Of a stretch of DNA of 64,000 nucleotides, positions 51,834 through 59,970 are shown in pieces (position 1 is the stretch's first letter; each line of letters opens with the position of its first letter). Both the position numbers and the translations under genes were made by a program. The stretch is from assembly GCF_016950255.1 (NCBI RefSeq), contig NZ_JACGFN010000003.1, positions 1-64,000 on the forward strand. Reading direction: 5' to 3'. A model generated the notes under the pieces. It was not told the DNA's origin and did no database searches. It saw nothing but the letters and a program-made list of their open reading frames with translations. Source of the stretch: Pectobacterium brasiliense (GTDB lineage Bacteria; Pseudomonadota; Gammaproteobacteria; Enterobacterales; Enterobacteriaceae).

Positions 51834-51841
51834 CACAACAT
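51834..51841 (+). promoter_or_regulatory. Candidate GcvB target site in the yifK leader
   Basis: CACAACAT lies 15 bases before the yifK ATG. It matches the CACAAYAY pattern recognised by the R1 seed of the sRNA GcvB, and yifK is a known GcvB target in Salmonella. Pairing here would block the ribosome-binding site AGAGGA. Confidence 0.6.
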
Positions 51842-51856
51842 AAAGACAGAGGATAT

Positions 51857-53248
51857 ATGGCAGAAGATGTAAAGCAGGAAAAACTCCATCGAGGGTTGGA
51901 AGCCCGACATATTGAGCTGATTGCGCTGGGTGGCACGATCGGCGTCGGGCTGTTTATGGGCGCGGCTAGCGCGCTGAAGTGGGCGGGGCCATCAGTATTG
52001 CTGGCTTATATTGTCGCTGGGATCTTTGTTTTCTTCATCATGCGCTCAATGGGCGAAATGCTGTTTCTGGAGCCAGTAGCGGGATCGTTTGCCGTCTACG
52101 CGCACAAATACATGAGCCCCTTTTTCGGGTATCTCACCGCGTGGGGCTACTGGTTTATGTGGATGGCGGTCGGGATTTCGGAAATTACCGCCATTGGCGT
52201 ATATGTTCAGTATTGGTTCCCCGATTTGCCGCAATGGTTACCGGCTATTGCCGCGGTTGCGCTGGTTGCGGGCGCAAACCTTGCTGCAGTCAGGCTGTAT
52301 GGTGAAATCGAATTCTGGTTCGCGATGATAAAAATCACCACCATCGTCGTGATGATCGTCGTCGGTGTTGGCATTATCTTCTTTGGCTTTGGTAACCATG
52401 GTCAGGCGACGGGATTTAGTAACCTGACCGAACACGGTGGTTTCCTCGCGGGAGGCTGGAAAGGTCTGCTGTTCGCACTCTGTCTGGTGGTGGCGTCTTA
52501 TCAGGGCGTGGAACTGGTCGGCATTACGGCGGGTGAGGCGAAAAATCCGCAGGTGACGCTGAAGCGCGCGATCAACAACATTCTATGGCGTATTCTGATT
52601 TTCTATGTGGGCGCGATCTTCGTTATCGTCACGATTTTCCCCTGGAATGAAATCGGCACGTCCGGTAGTCCGTTTGTGATGACATTTGCGAAAATCGGTA
52701 TCACCGCCGCAGCAGGGATCATCAACTTTGTGGTACTGACGGCCGCACTGTCCGGTTGCAACAGCGGTATGTATAGCTGTGGACGTATGCTGTATTCGCT
52801 GGCCAACAACCGCCAGCTCCCTGCCTGGTTAGGTAAAGTGACAGCCAGCGGCGTACCCGCGGCAGGCGTCATGATTTCCATTCTTTGCCTGATGGCTGGG
52901 TCGGTGTTGAATTACATCATCCCTAACCCAGAAAAAGTGTTTGTGTATGTTTATAGCGCCAGCGTGCTGCCGGGTATGGTGCCGTGGTTTGTGGTGTTGA
53001 TTAGCCAACTGCGTTTTCGTGAACAGCATCGCGCAGCGCTGGCCACACACCCGTTTAAATCGATACTGTTCCCGTGGGTAAACTACCTGACGATGGCATT
53101 TTTGCTGTGTGTGCTGGTAGGCATGTACATCAATATCGATACGCGGATGTCTTTACTGGTCGGTATTGCCTTTTTAGCCGTGGTTAGCCTGTGTTATTTC
53201 GCACTGGGACTGGGCAAAAAAACGTCTCTGACAGGAAGTAAGTCGTAG
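51857..53248 (+). CDS. yifK: Amino acid permease YifK (threonine/serine transporter family)
   Basis: Inner-membrane amino acid/proton symporter of the AAT family (APC superfamily), 463 residues and 12 helices. The start [56 protein letters not shown] is the family signature. E. coli YifK (ThrP) imports threonine and serine. It stands between the ECA cluster and the argX-hisR-leuT-proM tRNAs, as in E. coli. The start has AGAGGA upstream and a GcvB-type site in the leader. Confidence 0.93.
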   Translation: MAEDVKQEKLHRGLEARHIELIALGGTIGVGLFMGAASALKWAGPSVLLAYIVAGIFVFFIMRSMGEMLFLEPVAGSFAVYAHKYMSPFFGYLTAWGYWFMWMAVGISEITAIGVYVQYWFPDLPQWLPAIAAVALVAGANLAAVRLYGEIEFWFAMIKITTIVVMIVVGVGIIFFGFGNHGQATGFSNLTEHGGFLAGGWKGLLFALCLVVASYQGVELVGITAGEAKNPQVTLKRAINNILWRILIFYVGAIFVIVTIFPWNEIGTSGSPFVMTFAKIGITAAAGIINFVVLTAALSGCNSGMYSCGRMLYSLANNRQLPAWLGKVTASGVPAAGVMISILCLMAGSVLNYIIPNPEKVFVYVYSASVLPGMVPWFVVLISQLRFREQHRAALATHPFKSILFPWVNYLTMAFLLCVLVGMYINIDTRMSLLVGIAFLAVVSLCYFALGLGKKTSLTGSKS

Positions 53249-53337
53249 TATTTGGGGGCGGGAAGGGCGGAACTGTGTGTTATTTAGCTTGGAATGAGCA
53301 AATCCTAATCAAACGCATCATTTCGATAAAAAAGCAC

Positions 53338-53366
53338 TAGACAGCCAGTCGCTAAGCCCGTAATAT
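53338..53366 (+). promoter_or_regulatory. Promoter of the argX-hisR-leuT-proM operon
   Basis: -35 TAGACA (53338-53343), exactly 17 bp, -10 TAATAT (53361-53366), then the GC-rich discriminator CCCGCCCCGC. This is the layout of a stringently controlled stable-RNA promoter, 22 bases before tRNA-Arg. Confidence 0.8.
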
Positions 53367-53387
53367 CCCGCCCCGCAACGGCGCTAA

Positions 53388-53464
<77 letters not shown>

Positions 53465-53584
53465 TTATATTTTTATGAAGTATGTTGTGTGCAAGAGCTG
53501 CGGTGGTACACTTTTTTTCGTAAAGAAAGTATCCCGTAAAAAGGAAGTACCGCGTAATAAGTAGTTGATGTAAAGTGTGGTGAT

Positions 53585-53661
53585 GGTGGCTATAGCTCAG
53601 TTGGTAGAGCCCTGGATTGTGATTCCAGTTGTCGTGGGTTCGAGTCCCATTAGCCACCCCA
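53585..53661 (+). tRNA. hisR: tRNA-His (GTG anticodon)
   Basis: A 77-nt tRNA from GGTGGCT to CCCA with anticodon GTG. It has the extra 5' G typical of tRNA-His. Confidence 0.97.
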
Positions 53662-53703
53662 GATTTTGCAGATATAGCAGTTGATTGACAGTTTGTGAGT
53701 TAT

Positions 53704-53790
53704 GCGAAGGTGGCGGAATTGGTAGACGCGCTAGCTTCAGGTGTTAGTGTTCTTACGGACGTGAGGGTTCAAGTCCCTCTCTTCGCACCA
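53704..53790 (+). tRNA. leuT: tRNA-Leu (CAG anticodon)
   Basis: An 87-nt class II tRNA with long variable arm (TGTTCTTACGGACGT), anticodon CAG and encoded CCA. Confidence 0.97.
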
Positions 53791-53832
53791 CACAAACGAG
53801 AACATCAGTGATGTTCAAAAAAGCAGTACATT

Positions 53833-53909
53833 CGGCGAGTAGCGCAGCTTGGTAGCGCAACTGGTTTGGGACCAGTGGGTCGGAGGTTCGAATCCTCTCT
53901 CGCCGACCA
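53833..53909 (+). tRNA. proM: tRNA-Pro (TGG anticodon)
   Basis: A 77-nt tRNA from CGGCGAG to ACCA with anticodon TGG. Last of the operon, 12 bases before the terminator stem. Confidence 0.97.
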
Positions 53910-53920
53910 ATTACGAAGAA

Positions 53921-53948
53921 AAGCACATCGAAAGATGTGCTTTTTTTT
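53921..53948 (+). terminator. Terminator of the argX tRNA operon
   Basis: AAGCACATC, loop GAAA, GATGTGCTT, then seven more T. Confidence 0.94.
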
Positions 53949-54032
53949 CGCCTGTAATTTGCCTTCTCTGGCGAAAGCCTTGTCGGATTCATCAACCCGA
54001 CAAGACGTTCTTGTTCCCTGTGATATCGTGCG

Positions 54033-55340
54033 TTACGGCGCGTAATGCACAGGTGCCAGCGCGCTGCTATCGATACTTTCTCGTATTGATTTCAGTGCGG
54101 TACCAAAAGGACACAGCGCGCCTTTTTCTGTTTGCTGGCAGCCCTGAGAGGTCAATTCTTCTTTCAGTAACGGTTGCCGATCGTCAAGCGGCGTCAGAGA
54201 ACGGATCTGATCCAGCGATTGTGTCTGGAAATAGATACGCAAAAAACGCTGCTGAGTGGTGGTATCGCGCCAGCGTTCGAATACCAGACTGCCCGCGGGT
54301 GGAATGTTATCGGCAGTGTCACCGGGTAGCTGCCAATGAAACTGCAACAGCGTGCGCAGATAGGCGATGTTGGTGTCGTGAGCGACATACAGCAAGTAAG
54401 GCACGGCTGGTGGCTCGCCTTGTGTGGTGTCTTGCGCTTCCTGCGTTCCCTGTGCCAGAGCCTGTGCGATTTGCTGCATCAATAGCGACCCGCCGCGCTG
54501 TGCGATATAGGGAACATCATTGGTGAAGTCGTATTTAGCCGTCATCGGCGCCATCAGTGGGATGAGATCCTGCGTACTGTGGACATGACCAAAAGCGACC
54601 TGTGCCAGCGGCAGGTTTTCGCTATATTCAAGCAGGAAAACCTCGCTCATATTCGCCAGCGTATTCAGTCCGCTGATAGAAGTCGAACCGTCTTTATCCT
54701 GTTTGAACGCCCACGGTTTATCAAATACCGGACAGGGTTTGTCTGCCTCGCATACGACCTGCTTCAATAGCTCGATACTGGGCTTAAGACGCTCATAGGC
54801 GATATTCAAATCACCACCCATGGCTTTCAGCACCGCAGCCTTTGCCCGTTCTGAGTCAAGCGTGCCAATGCCCATTTTGTCCCCGTGGAACAGTGGATCC
54901 TGTTTTTCATCCTCAACGGCATGCGTCATAACGCCGCAGCCGGGAAACATGCCGTCCATATAGGCTTGTGCAGTTGCGCGGGTGCGTTGTAACGGGCTGG
55001 CGAGCACATAAATTTGTTGTTCCGTTGGACAACCTGACGCGAACAGATGCTGTTGACGGTAATACTCGGCCTCATAGCGGCCTTTTAGCACGGTGGCAGC
55101 ATAGCCGTGTCCGGTTAATTCACCCTCGCGTGTGACCCACTGTGGCCACGCTCGTGCTGTGCCGGACTCCAGCGCCGTCGTGTTGGATTCTGTTGGAGGA
55201 CGTACGCCATGACGGCTGACTTCAACGACCTTTTCCAGCTGGTAGCGATCCTGAGCCTGGGCCAGAGTAGAGAATGAAGAAATAATGATCATGGTAATCA
55301 ATAAGCTACGGGGAGTACGTAATGTCGTGTGGGAAAGCAT
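54033..55340 (-). CDS. Periplasmic AppA-type histidine acid phosphatase / phytase
   Basis: Exported phosphomonoesterase of histidine phosphatase branch 2. A signal peptide (ending near LAQAQ, residue 30) is followed by the catalytic VEVSRHGVRPPT, with the His nucleophile and Arg phosphate pocket, and by the proton donor motif HDTNIAYL. PPAGSLVFERWR near the C-terminus is close to E. coli AppA. It has 435 residues and an even number of Cys suited to disulfides. Members release phosphate from phytate or other sugar phosphates; which one is used here is open, though phytate is plentiful in plant tissue. AAGGATTATC precedes the ATG. It is divergent from the operon at 55588. Confidence 0.82.
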   Translation of the reverse strand: MLSHTTLRTPRSLLITMIIISSFSTLAQAQDRYQLEKVVEVSRHGVRPPTESNTTALESGTARAWPQWVTREGELTGHGYAATVLKGRYEAEYYRQQHLFASGCPTEQQIYVLASPLQRTRATAQAYMDGMFPGCGVMTHAVEDEKQDPLFHGDKMGIGTLDSERAKAAVLKAMGGDLNIAYERLKPSIELLKQVVCEADKPCPVFDKPWAFKQDKDGSTSISGLNTLANMSEVFLLEYSENLPLAQVAFGHVHSTQDLIPLMAPMTAKYDFTNDVPYIAQRGGSLLMQQIAQALAQGTQEAQDTTQGEPPAVPYLLYVAHDTNIAYLRTLLQFHWQLPGDTADNIPPAGSLVFERWRDTTTQQRFLRIYFQTQSLDQIRSLTPLDDRQPLLKEELTSQGCQQTEKGALCPFGTALKSIRESIDSSALAPVHYAP

Positions 55341-55587
55341 GATAATCCTTCGTCAGCGGTCATACGGATAAGGAGTTTCATTGTAGGTAGAGGAAAGTGA
55401 CAAATGGGCTTTTCTGCTTGGGAGAGAGTGTTAGCGAACATTTCTACATGCATAGTTTGCAATCAAACTTTTTGATCTAAGATAGATCCCAAAGGTATAA
55501 AGCGCATAATTTCCGCATGTTATATTTTTAAAAATTAAAAAGACGACATAAATCCCGCCTAATAAATCCAACACTAACGAGTTAACT
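55341..55587 (+). promoter_or_regulatory. Upstream region of the lyase-GNAT-ABC-deacetylase operon
   Basis: A 247-bp divergent gap, AT-rich from 55430 to 55570. GATCTAAGATAGATC near 55472-55486 is a near-palindrome that could be an operator. No gene is seen. I cannot assign a known regulator, although control by cysteine or sulfur status would suit the operon. Confidence 0.35.
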
Positions 55588-56952
55588 ATGGCATCACATC
55601 TTATTGATTTTCTTCTTATAGGGAATAATTTTGGCACGCCTGAAATGCGCGGCGTCTGGTCCGAGCATAACCGCCTGACTAAACAGGTCGAAGTTGAAGT
55701 TGCCCTGGCACTTGCCGAGGGTGAACTAGGTGTCATTCCGCTGGATGCGGCAAAAACCATTGCAGAAAACGCTGACGCAAGCGCGCTTAACGTTGAAGAG
55801 ATTGCAAAAGATGCCGCGCGCATGAAGCACTCTCTGATGCCGACGATTGCCGCGATTCAGAAACAGTGCGGTGCGGCGGGTGAGTTTATTCACTACGGCG
55901 TGACCACGCAGGACATCGTTGATACCGCGACAGTGTTACAGCTGAAACAATCTTTTGATATTGTCGTCAGAGATACACAACTGCTGGCCGTTGAATTGAA
56001 GCGTCTGGCGAAGAAATATCAACACACGCTGATGGCCGGTCGTACCCACGGTATGCAGGCGTTACCCACCACGTTTGGCTTCAAACTGGCCGTCTGGCTG
56101 GATGAATTTATCCGCCACCTCGAACGTCTGGCTGAAATCAAAGAACGTGTTCTCGTCGGCAACATCAACGGTGCCATCTGCACCTATGCCTCTTTTGGCG
56201 AGAAAGGGCCGGAAATCGAGCGTTTGACGCTGGATAAGCTGGGGCTGAATACGCCGAATATCGGCTGGCAGTCTGCCCGCGATCGTTTCTCCGAATATGC
56301 TTCTGTTACGGTTCTGATCAGCGGTACGCTGGGCAAAATCGGTAATGAGCTGTACAACCTGATGCGCACCGAGATTAACGAAATCGAAGAACCGTTCTCT
56401 GAAGGGAAAATCGGTTCTACCACGATGCCGCATAAACGTAATCCAGCTGCACTGGAAGGGCTTGCGAGCCTGACGGCTCCGCTGTTTAAGAGCGCTGCAC
56501 TGATTCATGAGTCGATGAAAGTTGAGCATGAGCGTGATGCGATGAGCTGGCGTGCGGAGTGGATTGCGCTGCCAGAAATCAATATCTATCTGTCCGCTCA
56601 GCTTCAGAATGCGCTTGGCATCCTGCGTGGTATGTCCGTCAACGAGAAGCAGATGCTGGCGAACCTCGATCTGCAAAATGGCCTGCTGCTGTCTGAGAAA
56701 GTGATGTTCGAGATTGGTAAACGTCTCGGCAAGCAGACTGCTCACCATCTGGTTTACGAATGCTCAATGCAGGCATTCGAGCAGAATCAGTCCTTTAAAT
56801 CGGTACTGCTGGCTCATCCAGTGCTATCTGAACAGGTGACCGCCGCCGATCTGGACGAATGGCTGAATCCGGCTAACTACGTTGGCAGTGCGCCGCAGAA
56901 GGTTGATGACGTGATTCACTATGCAGATAACTCCGGCCTGCTGCCAGCATAA
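55588..56952 (+). CDS. PurB-like lyase, probable S-(2-succino) lyase
   Basis: A 454-residue member of the fumarase/aspartase/adenylosuccinate lyase superfamily. Visible are HYGVTTQDIVDTATVLQ (His102, Thr106-Asp109), GRTHGMQALPTTFGFK (His154) and the superfamily signature GSTTMPHKRNPAALE at 276-290. These enzymes cleave a C-N or C-S bond to fumarate. The operon partners (GNAT, amino acid ABC transporter, M20 deacetylase) match the clusters in which 2SL was shown to split N-acetyl-S-(2-succino)cysteine into fumarate and N-acetylcysteine in Dickeya dadantii and Enterococcus italicus. It lies far from the normal purB context, so a purine role is unlikely. The substrate is inferred from context, not read from residues. 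Confidence 0.78.
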   Translation: MASHLIDFLLIGNNFGTPEMRGVWSEHNRLTKQVEVEVALALAEGELGVIPLDAAKTIAENADASALNVEEIAKDAARMKHSLMPTIAAIQKQCGAAGEFIHYGVTTQDIVDTATVLQLKQSFDIVVRDTQLLAVELKRLAKKYQHTLMAGRTHGMQALPTTFGFKLAVWLDEFIRHLERLAEIKERVLVGNINGAICTYASFGEKGPEIERLTLDKLGLNTPNIGWQSARDRFSEYASVTVLISGTLGKIGNELYNLMRTEINEIEEPFSEGKIGSTTMPHKRNPAALEGLASLTAPLFKSAALIHESMKVEHERDAMSWRAEWIALPEINIYLSAQLQNALGILRGMSVNEKQMLANLDLQNGLLLSEKVMFEIGKRLGKQTAHHLVYECSMQAFEQNQSFKSVLLAHPVLSEQVTAADLDEWLNPANYVGSAPQKVDDVIHYADNSGLLPA

Positions 56953-56961
56953 GGTGACACC

Positions 56962-57504
56962 ATGAGTATCGTATTTCGTCAGGCCACGCTTGCGGATGAT
57001 GAAACTTTTCTGGCGCTGGCGCTGGCCGCATTTGAGCCGATTCGCCAGTTAGGCATCAATTTTTCCGCCGCCCATGCGGATATCGACATGGTGCGTACGC
57101 ATATTGCTTCACACGGCGTTTATGTGATGGAAAAAGACGGTGAGATGGTATCGTCATTTACCATCCGCTATCCGTGGGGGCCTGAGCCGGGCCCGTTCGG
57201 TCTACCTCATCTGGGCTGGTTTGCAACGCACCCTGGTTATAAAAAACAGGGACTGGGTAAGCAAATGATGAGCTGGCTGGAGGAAGAAATTCTGATTAAC
57301 CAGCTCAAAGCGCCTGCCGTGTCGCTTGGCACCGCGCAAAACCACCCGTGGCTGATTGAGATGTACAGAAATTATGGTTTCAAGGAAGTCGGGCAGACGA
57401 ATCTGGGAAAAGGACACCTGACAATCTGGATGGAAAAAATCCTTGATAACCAATTGTATGACCAGTGGAAAGATAAAAAATCAAAAAGAGAGGCAGTAAA
57501 ATGA
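56962..57504 (+). CDS. GNAT N-acetyltransferase, probable 2-succinocysteine acetyltransferase (YxeL-like)
   Basis: A 180-residue GNAT enzyme. The acetyl-CoA loop is in HLGWFATHPGYKKQGLGKQMMSWLEEEIL and the C-terminal half contains LGTAQNHPWLIEMYRNYGFKEVG, the usual last strand-helix pair. In the Bacillus yxe pathway and its lyase variant, a GNAT enzyme acetylates the amino group of S-(2-succino)cysteine before cleavage. It starts nine bases after the lyase stop, and its own stop overlaps the next start (ATGATGA). Confidence 0.75.
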   Translation: MSIVFRQATLADDETFLALALAAFEPIRQLGINFSAAHADIDMVRTHIASHGVYVMEKDGEMVSSFTIRYPWGPEPGPFGLPHLGWFATHPGYKKQGLGKQMMSWLEEEILINQLKAPAVSLGTAQNHPWLIEMYRNYGFKEVGQTNLGKGHLTIWMEKILDNQLYDQWKDKKSKREAVK

Positions 57505-58292
57505 TGAAAAAAGTAACGTTGTCTGTTCTGGCGCTGACGACCGCCTTTCTTGTTGCTGGCTGTGATTCTGGGAAGAGCGGCTCTGAGCAGGAAAAAGTAT
57601 TGAAAGTGGGTTCAACAGGCCAAAGTTATCCAAGTGGCTTCAAGCAGGATAACAAGCTGGTCGGGTTTGACGTTGAAGTCACGGAAGCCATCGCGAAAGA
57701 TCTGAACTACAAAGTTGAGTGGGTCACCGCCGATTTCAGTGGCCTGATGGGCCAGTTGGAAGCGAAAAAGCTGGATACTGTAGCGAACGTGGTAGCCATT
57801 ACTCCAGCGCGTCAGGAAAAATACAATTTCGCTCAACCGTATAGCTTCTACGGTAGTCAGATTGTGACGCACAAAGACAACGCGGACATTAATACACTGG
57901 CTGACCTGAAAGGGAAGACGGTTGCCGGGGTTCTGGGTTCCAACCACGTCAACAACCTGAAAAAAGCGTTTGCCGACGGCAGCGTGAATATTCGCACCTA
58001 TGAAACACGCGATGGCGCGATGAACGATGCGCTGTCTAAGCGCGTTGAAGGCTACGTGAATTCACGTCCTATCCTGTTGGCAGAAATCAATAAGCGTAAC
58101 CTGCCGTTCAAACTGGTCGGCGAGCCGCTGGTGATTGAAGAAGTGAGCTTCCCGTTCCATAAGGACGAGAAAGGCGATGCGCTGCGTAAGCAGTTCGATG
58201 CAGAGTTAACGAAAATGCGTGAAGATGGACGCCTGAAAGCGATCTCCGAAAAATATTTTGGTGAAGACATCACGGTATCACCGGCTAAATAA
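57501..58292 (+). CDS. Amino acid ABC transporter, substrate-binding lipoprotein (YxeM-like)
   Basis: Family 3 extracellular solute-binding protein, 263 residues. The lipobox LVAGC at residues 17-21 predicts a lipid anchor on Cys21. The fold markers are VGSTGQSYPSGFKQDNKLVGFDVEVTEAIAKDL, DFSGLMGQLEAKKLDTVANVVAITPARQEKYNFAQPYSFYGSQIV and KAISEKYFGEDITV, close to the cystine-binding group. ATG 57501 follows AGAGAGG by seven bases; ATG 57504 is equally in frame. It probably captures S-(2-succino)cysteine or a related sulfur amino acid. Confidence 0.82.
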   Translation: MMKKVTLSVLALTTAFLVAGCDSGKSGSEQEKVLKVGSTGQSYPSGFKQDNKLVGFDVEVTEAIAKDLNYKVEWVTADFSGLMGQLEAKKLDTVANVVAITPARQEKYNFAQPYSFYGSQIVTHKDNADINTLADLKGKTVAGVLGSNHVNNLKKAFADGSVNIRTYETRDGAMNDALSKRVEGYVNSRPILLAEINKRNLPFKLVGEPLVIEEVSFPFHKDEKGDALRKQFDAELTKMREDGRLKAISEKYFGEDITVSPAK

Positions 58293-58338
58293 CCTCACGC
58301 CGTCATCTTGGCCGAGTCATTACGTAACTTGATGATTC

Positions 58339-58395
58339 GTTATGCCGCCAGATGCCTTGTTATGTAGCCAGATGTTCGTTATATAGCAAATAGTC
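58339..58395 (+). repeat. Three degenerate ~19-bp tandem repeats
   Basis: Units begin GTTATGCCGCCAGATG (58339), GTTATGTAGCCAGATG (58359) and GTTATATAGCAAATAG (58378). They lie in the 146-bp gap between the binding-protein and permease genes. Function unknown. Confidence 0.6.
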
Positions 58396-58406
58396 ATAAT
58401 CCTGTT

Positions 58407-58430
58407 CCACCGGCGCAATATGGCCGGTGG
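58407..58430 (+). repeat. Perfect hairpin just before the permease start
   Basis: CCACCGGC-N8-GCCGGTGG, an 8-bp perfect stem. Its 3' arm contains GGTGG, the only ribosome-binding candidate for the permease start at 58439, so the hairpin may limit permease translation or protect the upstream mRNA. Confidence 0.7.
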
Positions 58431-58438
58431 ATGCATTA

Positions 58439-59122
58439 ATGGTATTACTCATGAATATCGATCTTGCCTACCTGTTAAAGGTCTTTCCCCAGGTATTAAT
58501 GTATTTGCCAACCACGTTGTTCCTCGCCGTGGTTTCGATGTTTTTTGCTATGGTTCTCGGCCTTATCCTGGCGTTAGTCCGTGAAAGCAAGATTGTCGTA
58601 GTAGTAAAAATCGTCGAGCTGTATATCTCGCTGTTCCGCGGCATTCCGTCGCTGGTTCAACTGTTTATCATCTACTTCGGCCTGCCGCAGCTATTCCCCG
58701 GCTTATCCAATCTGGATGCGATGACGGCCGCGATTATCGGCTTTAGCCTGAAAACGTCCGCCTATATGGCTGAGATTTTCCGTGCGGGCTTGGCCTCGGT
58801 GGATTTCGGCCAGACGGAAGCGGGCTTATCTATTGGTATGAGTAAAGCGCAGGTTTATCGCCGCATCGTGTTGCCTCAGGCCATGCTGAATGCGCTGCCC
58901 GCGACGGGGAACACCTTCATTTCTCTGATTAAAGATACCTCGGTGGCCTTTGCGCTGGGCGTCTCCGAACTGTTTGCGGAAGGCAAGATGATTGCCGCTG
59001 AATCTCTGCGTTTCTTTGAGACCTTCCTGGTTGTGGGTCTGATTTACTGGTTGGTGATCATTGTTTATTCCTGGCTGCAAAAACAGCTGGAGAAGAAACT
59101 GAATCACTCGCTACAGCGATAA
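58439..59122 (+). CDS. Amino acid ABC transporter permease (YxeN-like)
   Basis: Inner-membrane permease of the HisM/polar amino acid family, 227 residues, five or so helices. The family signature is YISLFRGIPSLVQLFIIYFGLP, and the EAA loop is EAGLSIGMSKAQVYRRIVLPQAM. Start choice is uncertain: ATG 58439 has GGTGG eight bases upstream, ATG 58451 (MNIDLAYLL) fits the family N-terminus, and GTG 58427 is also open. It works with the ATPase that follows ten bases on. Confidence 0.83.
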   Translation: MVLLMNIDLAYLLKVFPQVLMYLPTTLFLAVVSMFFAMVLGLILALVRESKIVVVVKIVELYISLFRGIPSLVQLFIIYFGLPQLFPGLSNLDAMTAAIIGFSLKTSAYMAEIFRAGLASVDFGQTEAGLSIGMSKAQVYRRIVLPQAMLNALPATGNTFISLIKDTSVAFALGVSELFAEGKMIAAESLRFFETFLVVGLIYWLVIIVYSWLQKQLEKKLNHSLQR

Positions 59123-59131
59123 GGGGCTGAC

Positions 59132-59893
59132 ATGATCAGTGTAAAGAATCTTTCTAAACGCTTTGGCGATCAGGTGGTGTTGGACAACATTAGTCTGGAT
59201 ATCGCGAAAGGCGAAGTCGTGGCCATCATTGGCCCCTCCGGTTCGGGTAAATCCACGCTGCTGCGCTGTCTGAACCTGCTGGAAACGCCAGAGTCGGGCA
59301 CGATTGAAATTGGTGACCAAACGCTGGATACGCGTCGTTATTCCTCTAAAGAGGCCTATGCGCTGCGCCGCCAGACGGCGATGGTATTCCAGAGTTATAA
59401 CCTGTTTAAGAACAAGACGGCGCTGGAGAACGTGACGGAAGCGCTGATTGTTGTGAAAAAAATGCCGAAGAAGCAGGCGGATGAAATCGGTCTGGCACTG
59501 CTGGAGCAGGTTGGTCTGCTGCCGCAGGCGGCACAGTATCCGGTGACGCTATCCGGCGGGCAGCAGCAGCGCGTGAGCATTGCGCGTGCGCTGGCGGTGG
59601 ACCCGAAGGCGATTTTGTTTGATGAACCGACCTCGGCGCTGGACCCGGAAAGGGTACACGAAGTGCTTCAGGTGATTCAGAAGCTGGCGAAAAACGACAC
59701 CACGATGGTGATCGTCACCCACGAAATGCAGTTTGCGAAAGAAGTGGCTGACCGAGTGATCTTCATGGCGGACGGTCATATCGTTGAGGAAGGTCCGGCG
59801 GAGCAGGTGATTAGCTTCTCGGATAACCCGCAAACCCAGCGTTTCCTGCGTCAGTTGACCAAGCTGCCTGAGCCGCTTGAGTACGATATTTAA
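59132..59893 (+). CDS. Amino acid ABC transporter ATPase (YxeO-like)
   Basis: ABC ATPase of the polar amino acid group, 253 residues. Walker A GPSGSGKS at 34-41, Q-loop VFQSYNLFKNKTALENV, signature LSGGQQQR, Walker B AILFDEPTSALDPE and switch VTHEMQFA are all intact. It energises uptake through the permease encoded just upstream. GGGGCTGAC precedes the ATG. Confidence 0.86.
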   Translation: MISVKNLSKRFGDQVVLDNISLDIAKGEVVAIIGPSGSGKSTLLRCLNLLETPESGTIEIGDQTLDTRRYSSKEAYALRRQTAMVFQSYNLFKNKTALENVTEALIVVKKMPKKQADEIGLALLEQVGLLPQAAQYPVTLSGGQQQRVSIARALAVDPKAILFDEPTSALDPERVHEVLQVIQKLAKNDTTMVIVTHEMQFAKEVADRVIFMADGHIVEEGPAEQVISFSDNPQTQRFLRQLTKLPEPLEYDI

Positions 59894-59970
59894 CGCATAC
59901 GTAGACACACCTGCACGCCTGAACAAGGCAGCCCTGTCAGGCAGGGCACGATAATGTGGAGCAAGTATTC

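Noticed and set aside
53849..54526. 225-codon ORF starting in tRNA-Pro and running against the phytase gene
   Set aside because: It starts inside a tRNA and overlaps the terminator and the C-terminus of a clear gene on the other strand.
55588..56952. Housekeeping adenylosuccinate lyase PurB
   Set aside because: The superfamily fits, but the operon with acetyltransferase, amino acid importer and deacetylase, and the absence of the usual purB neighbours, point to the S-(2-succino) lyase group.
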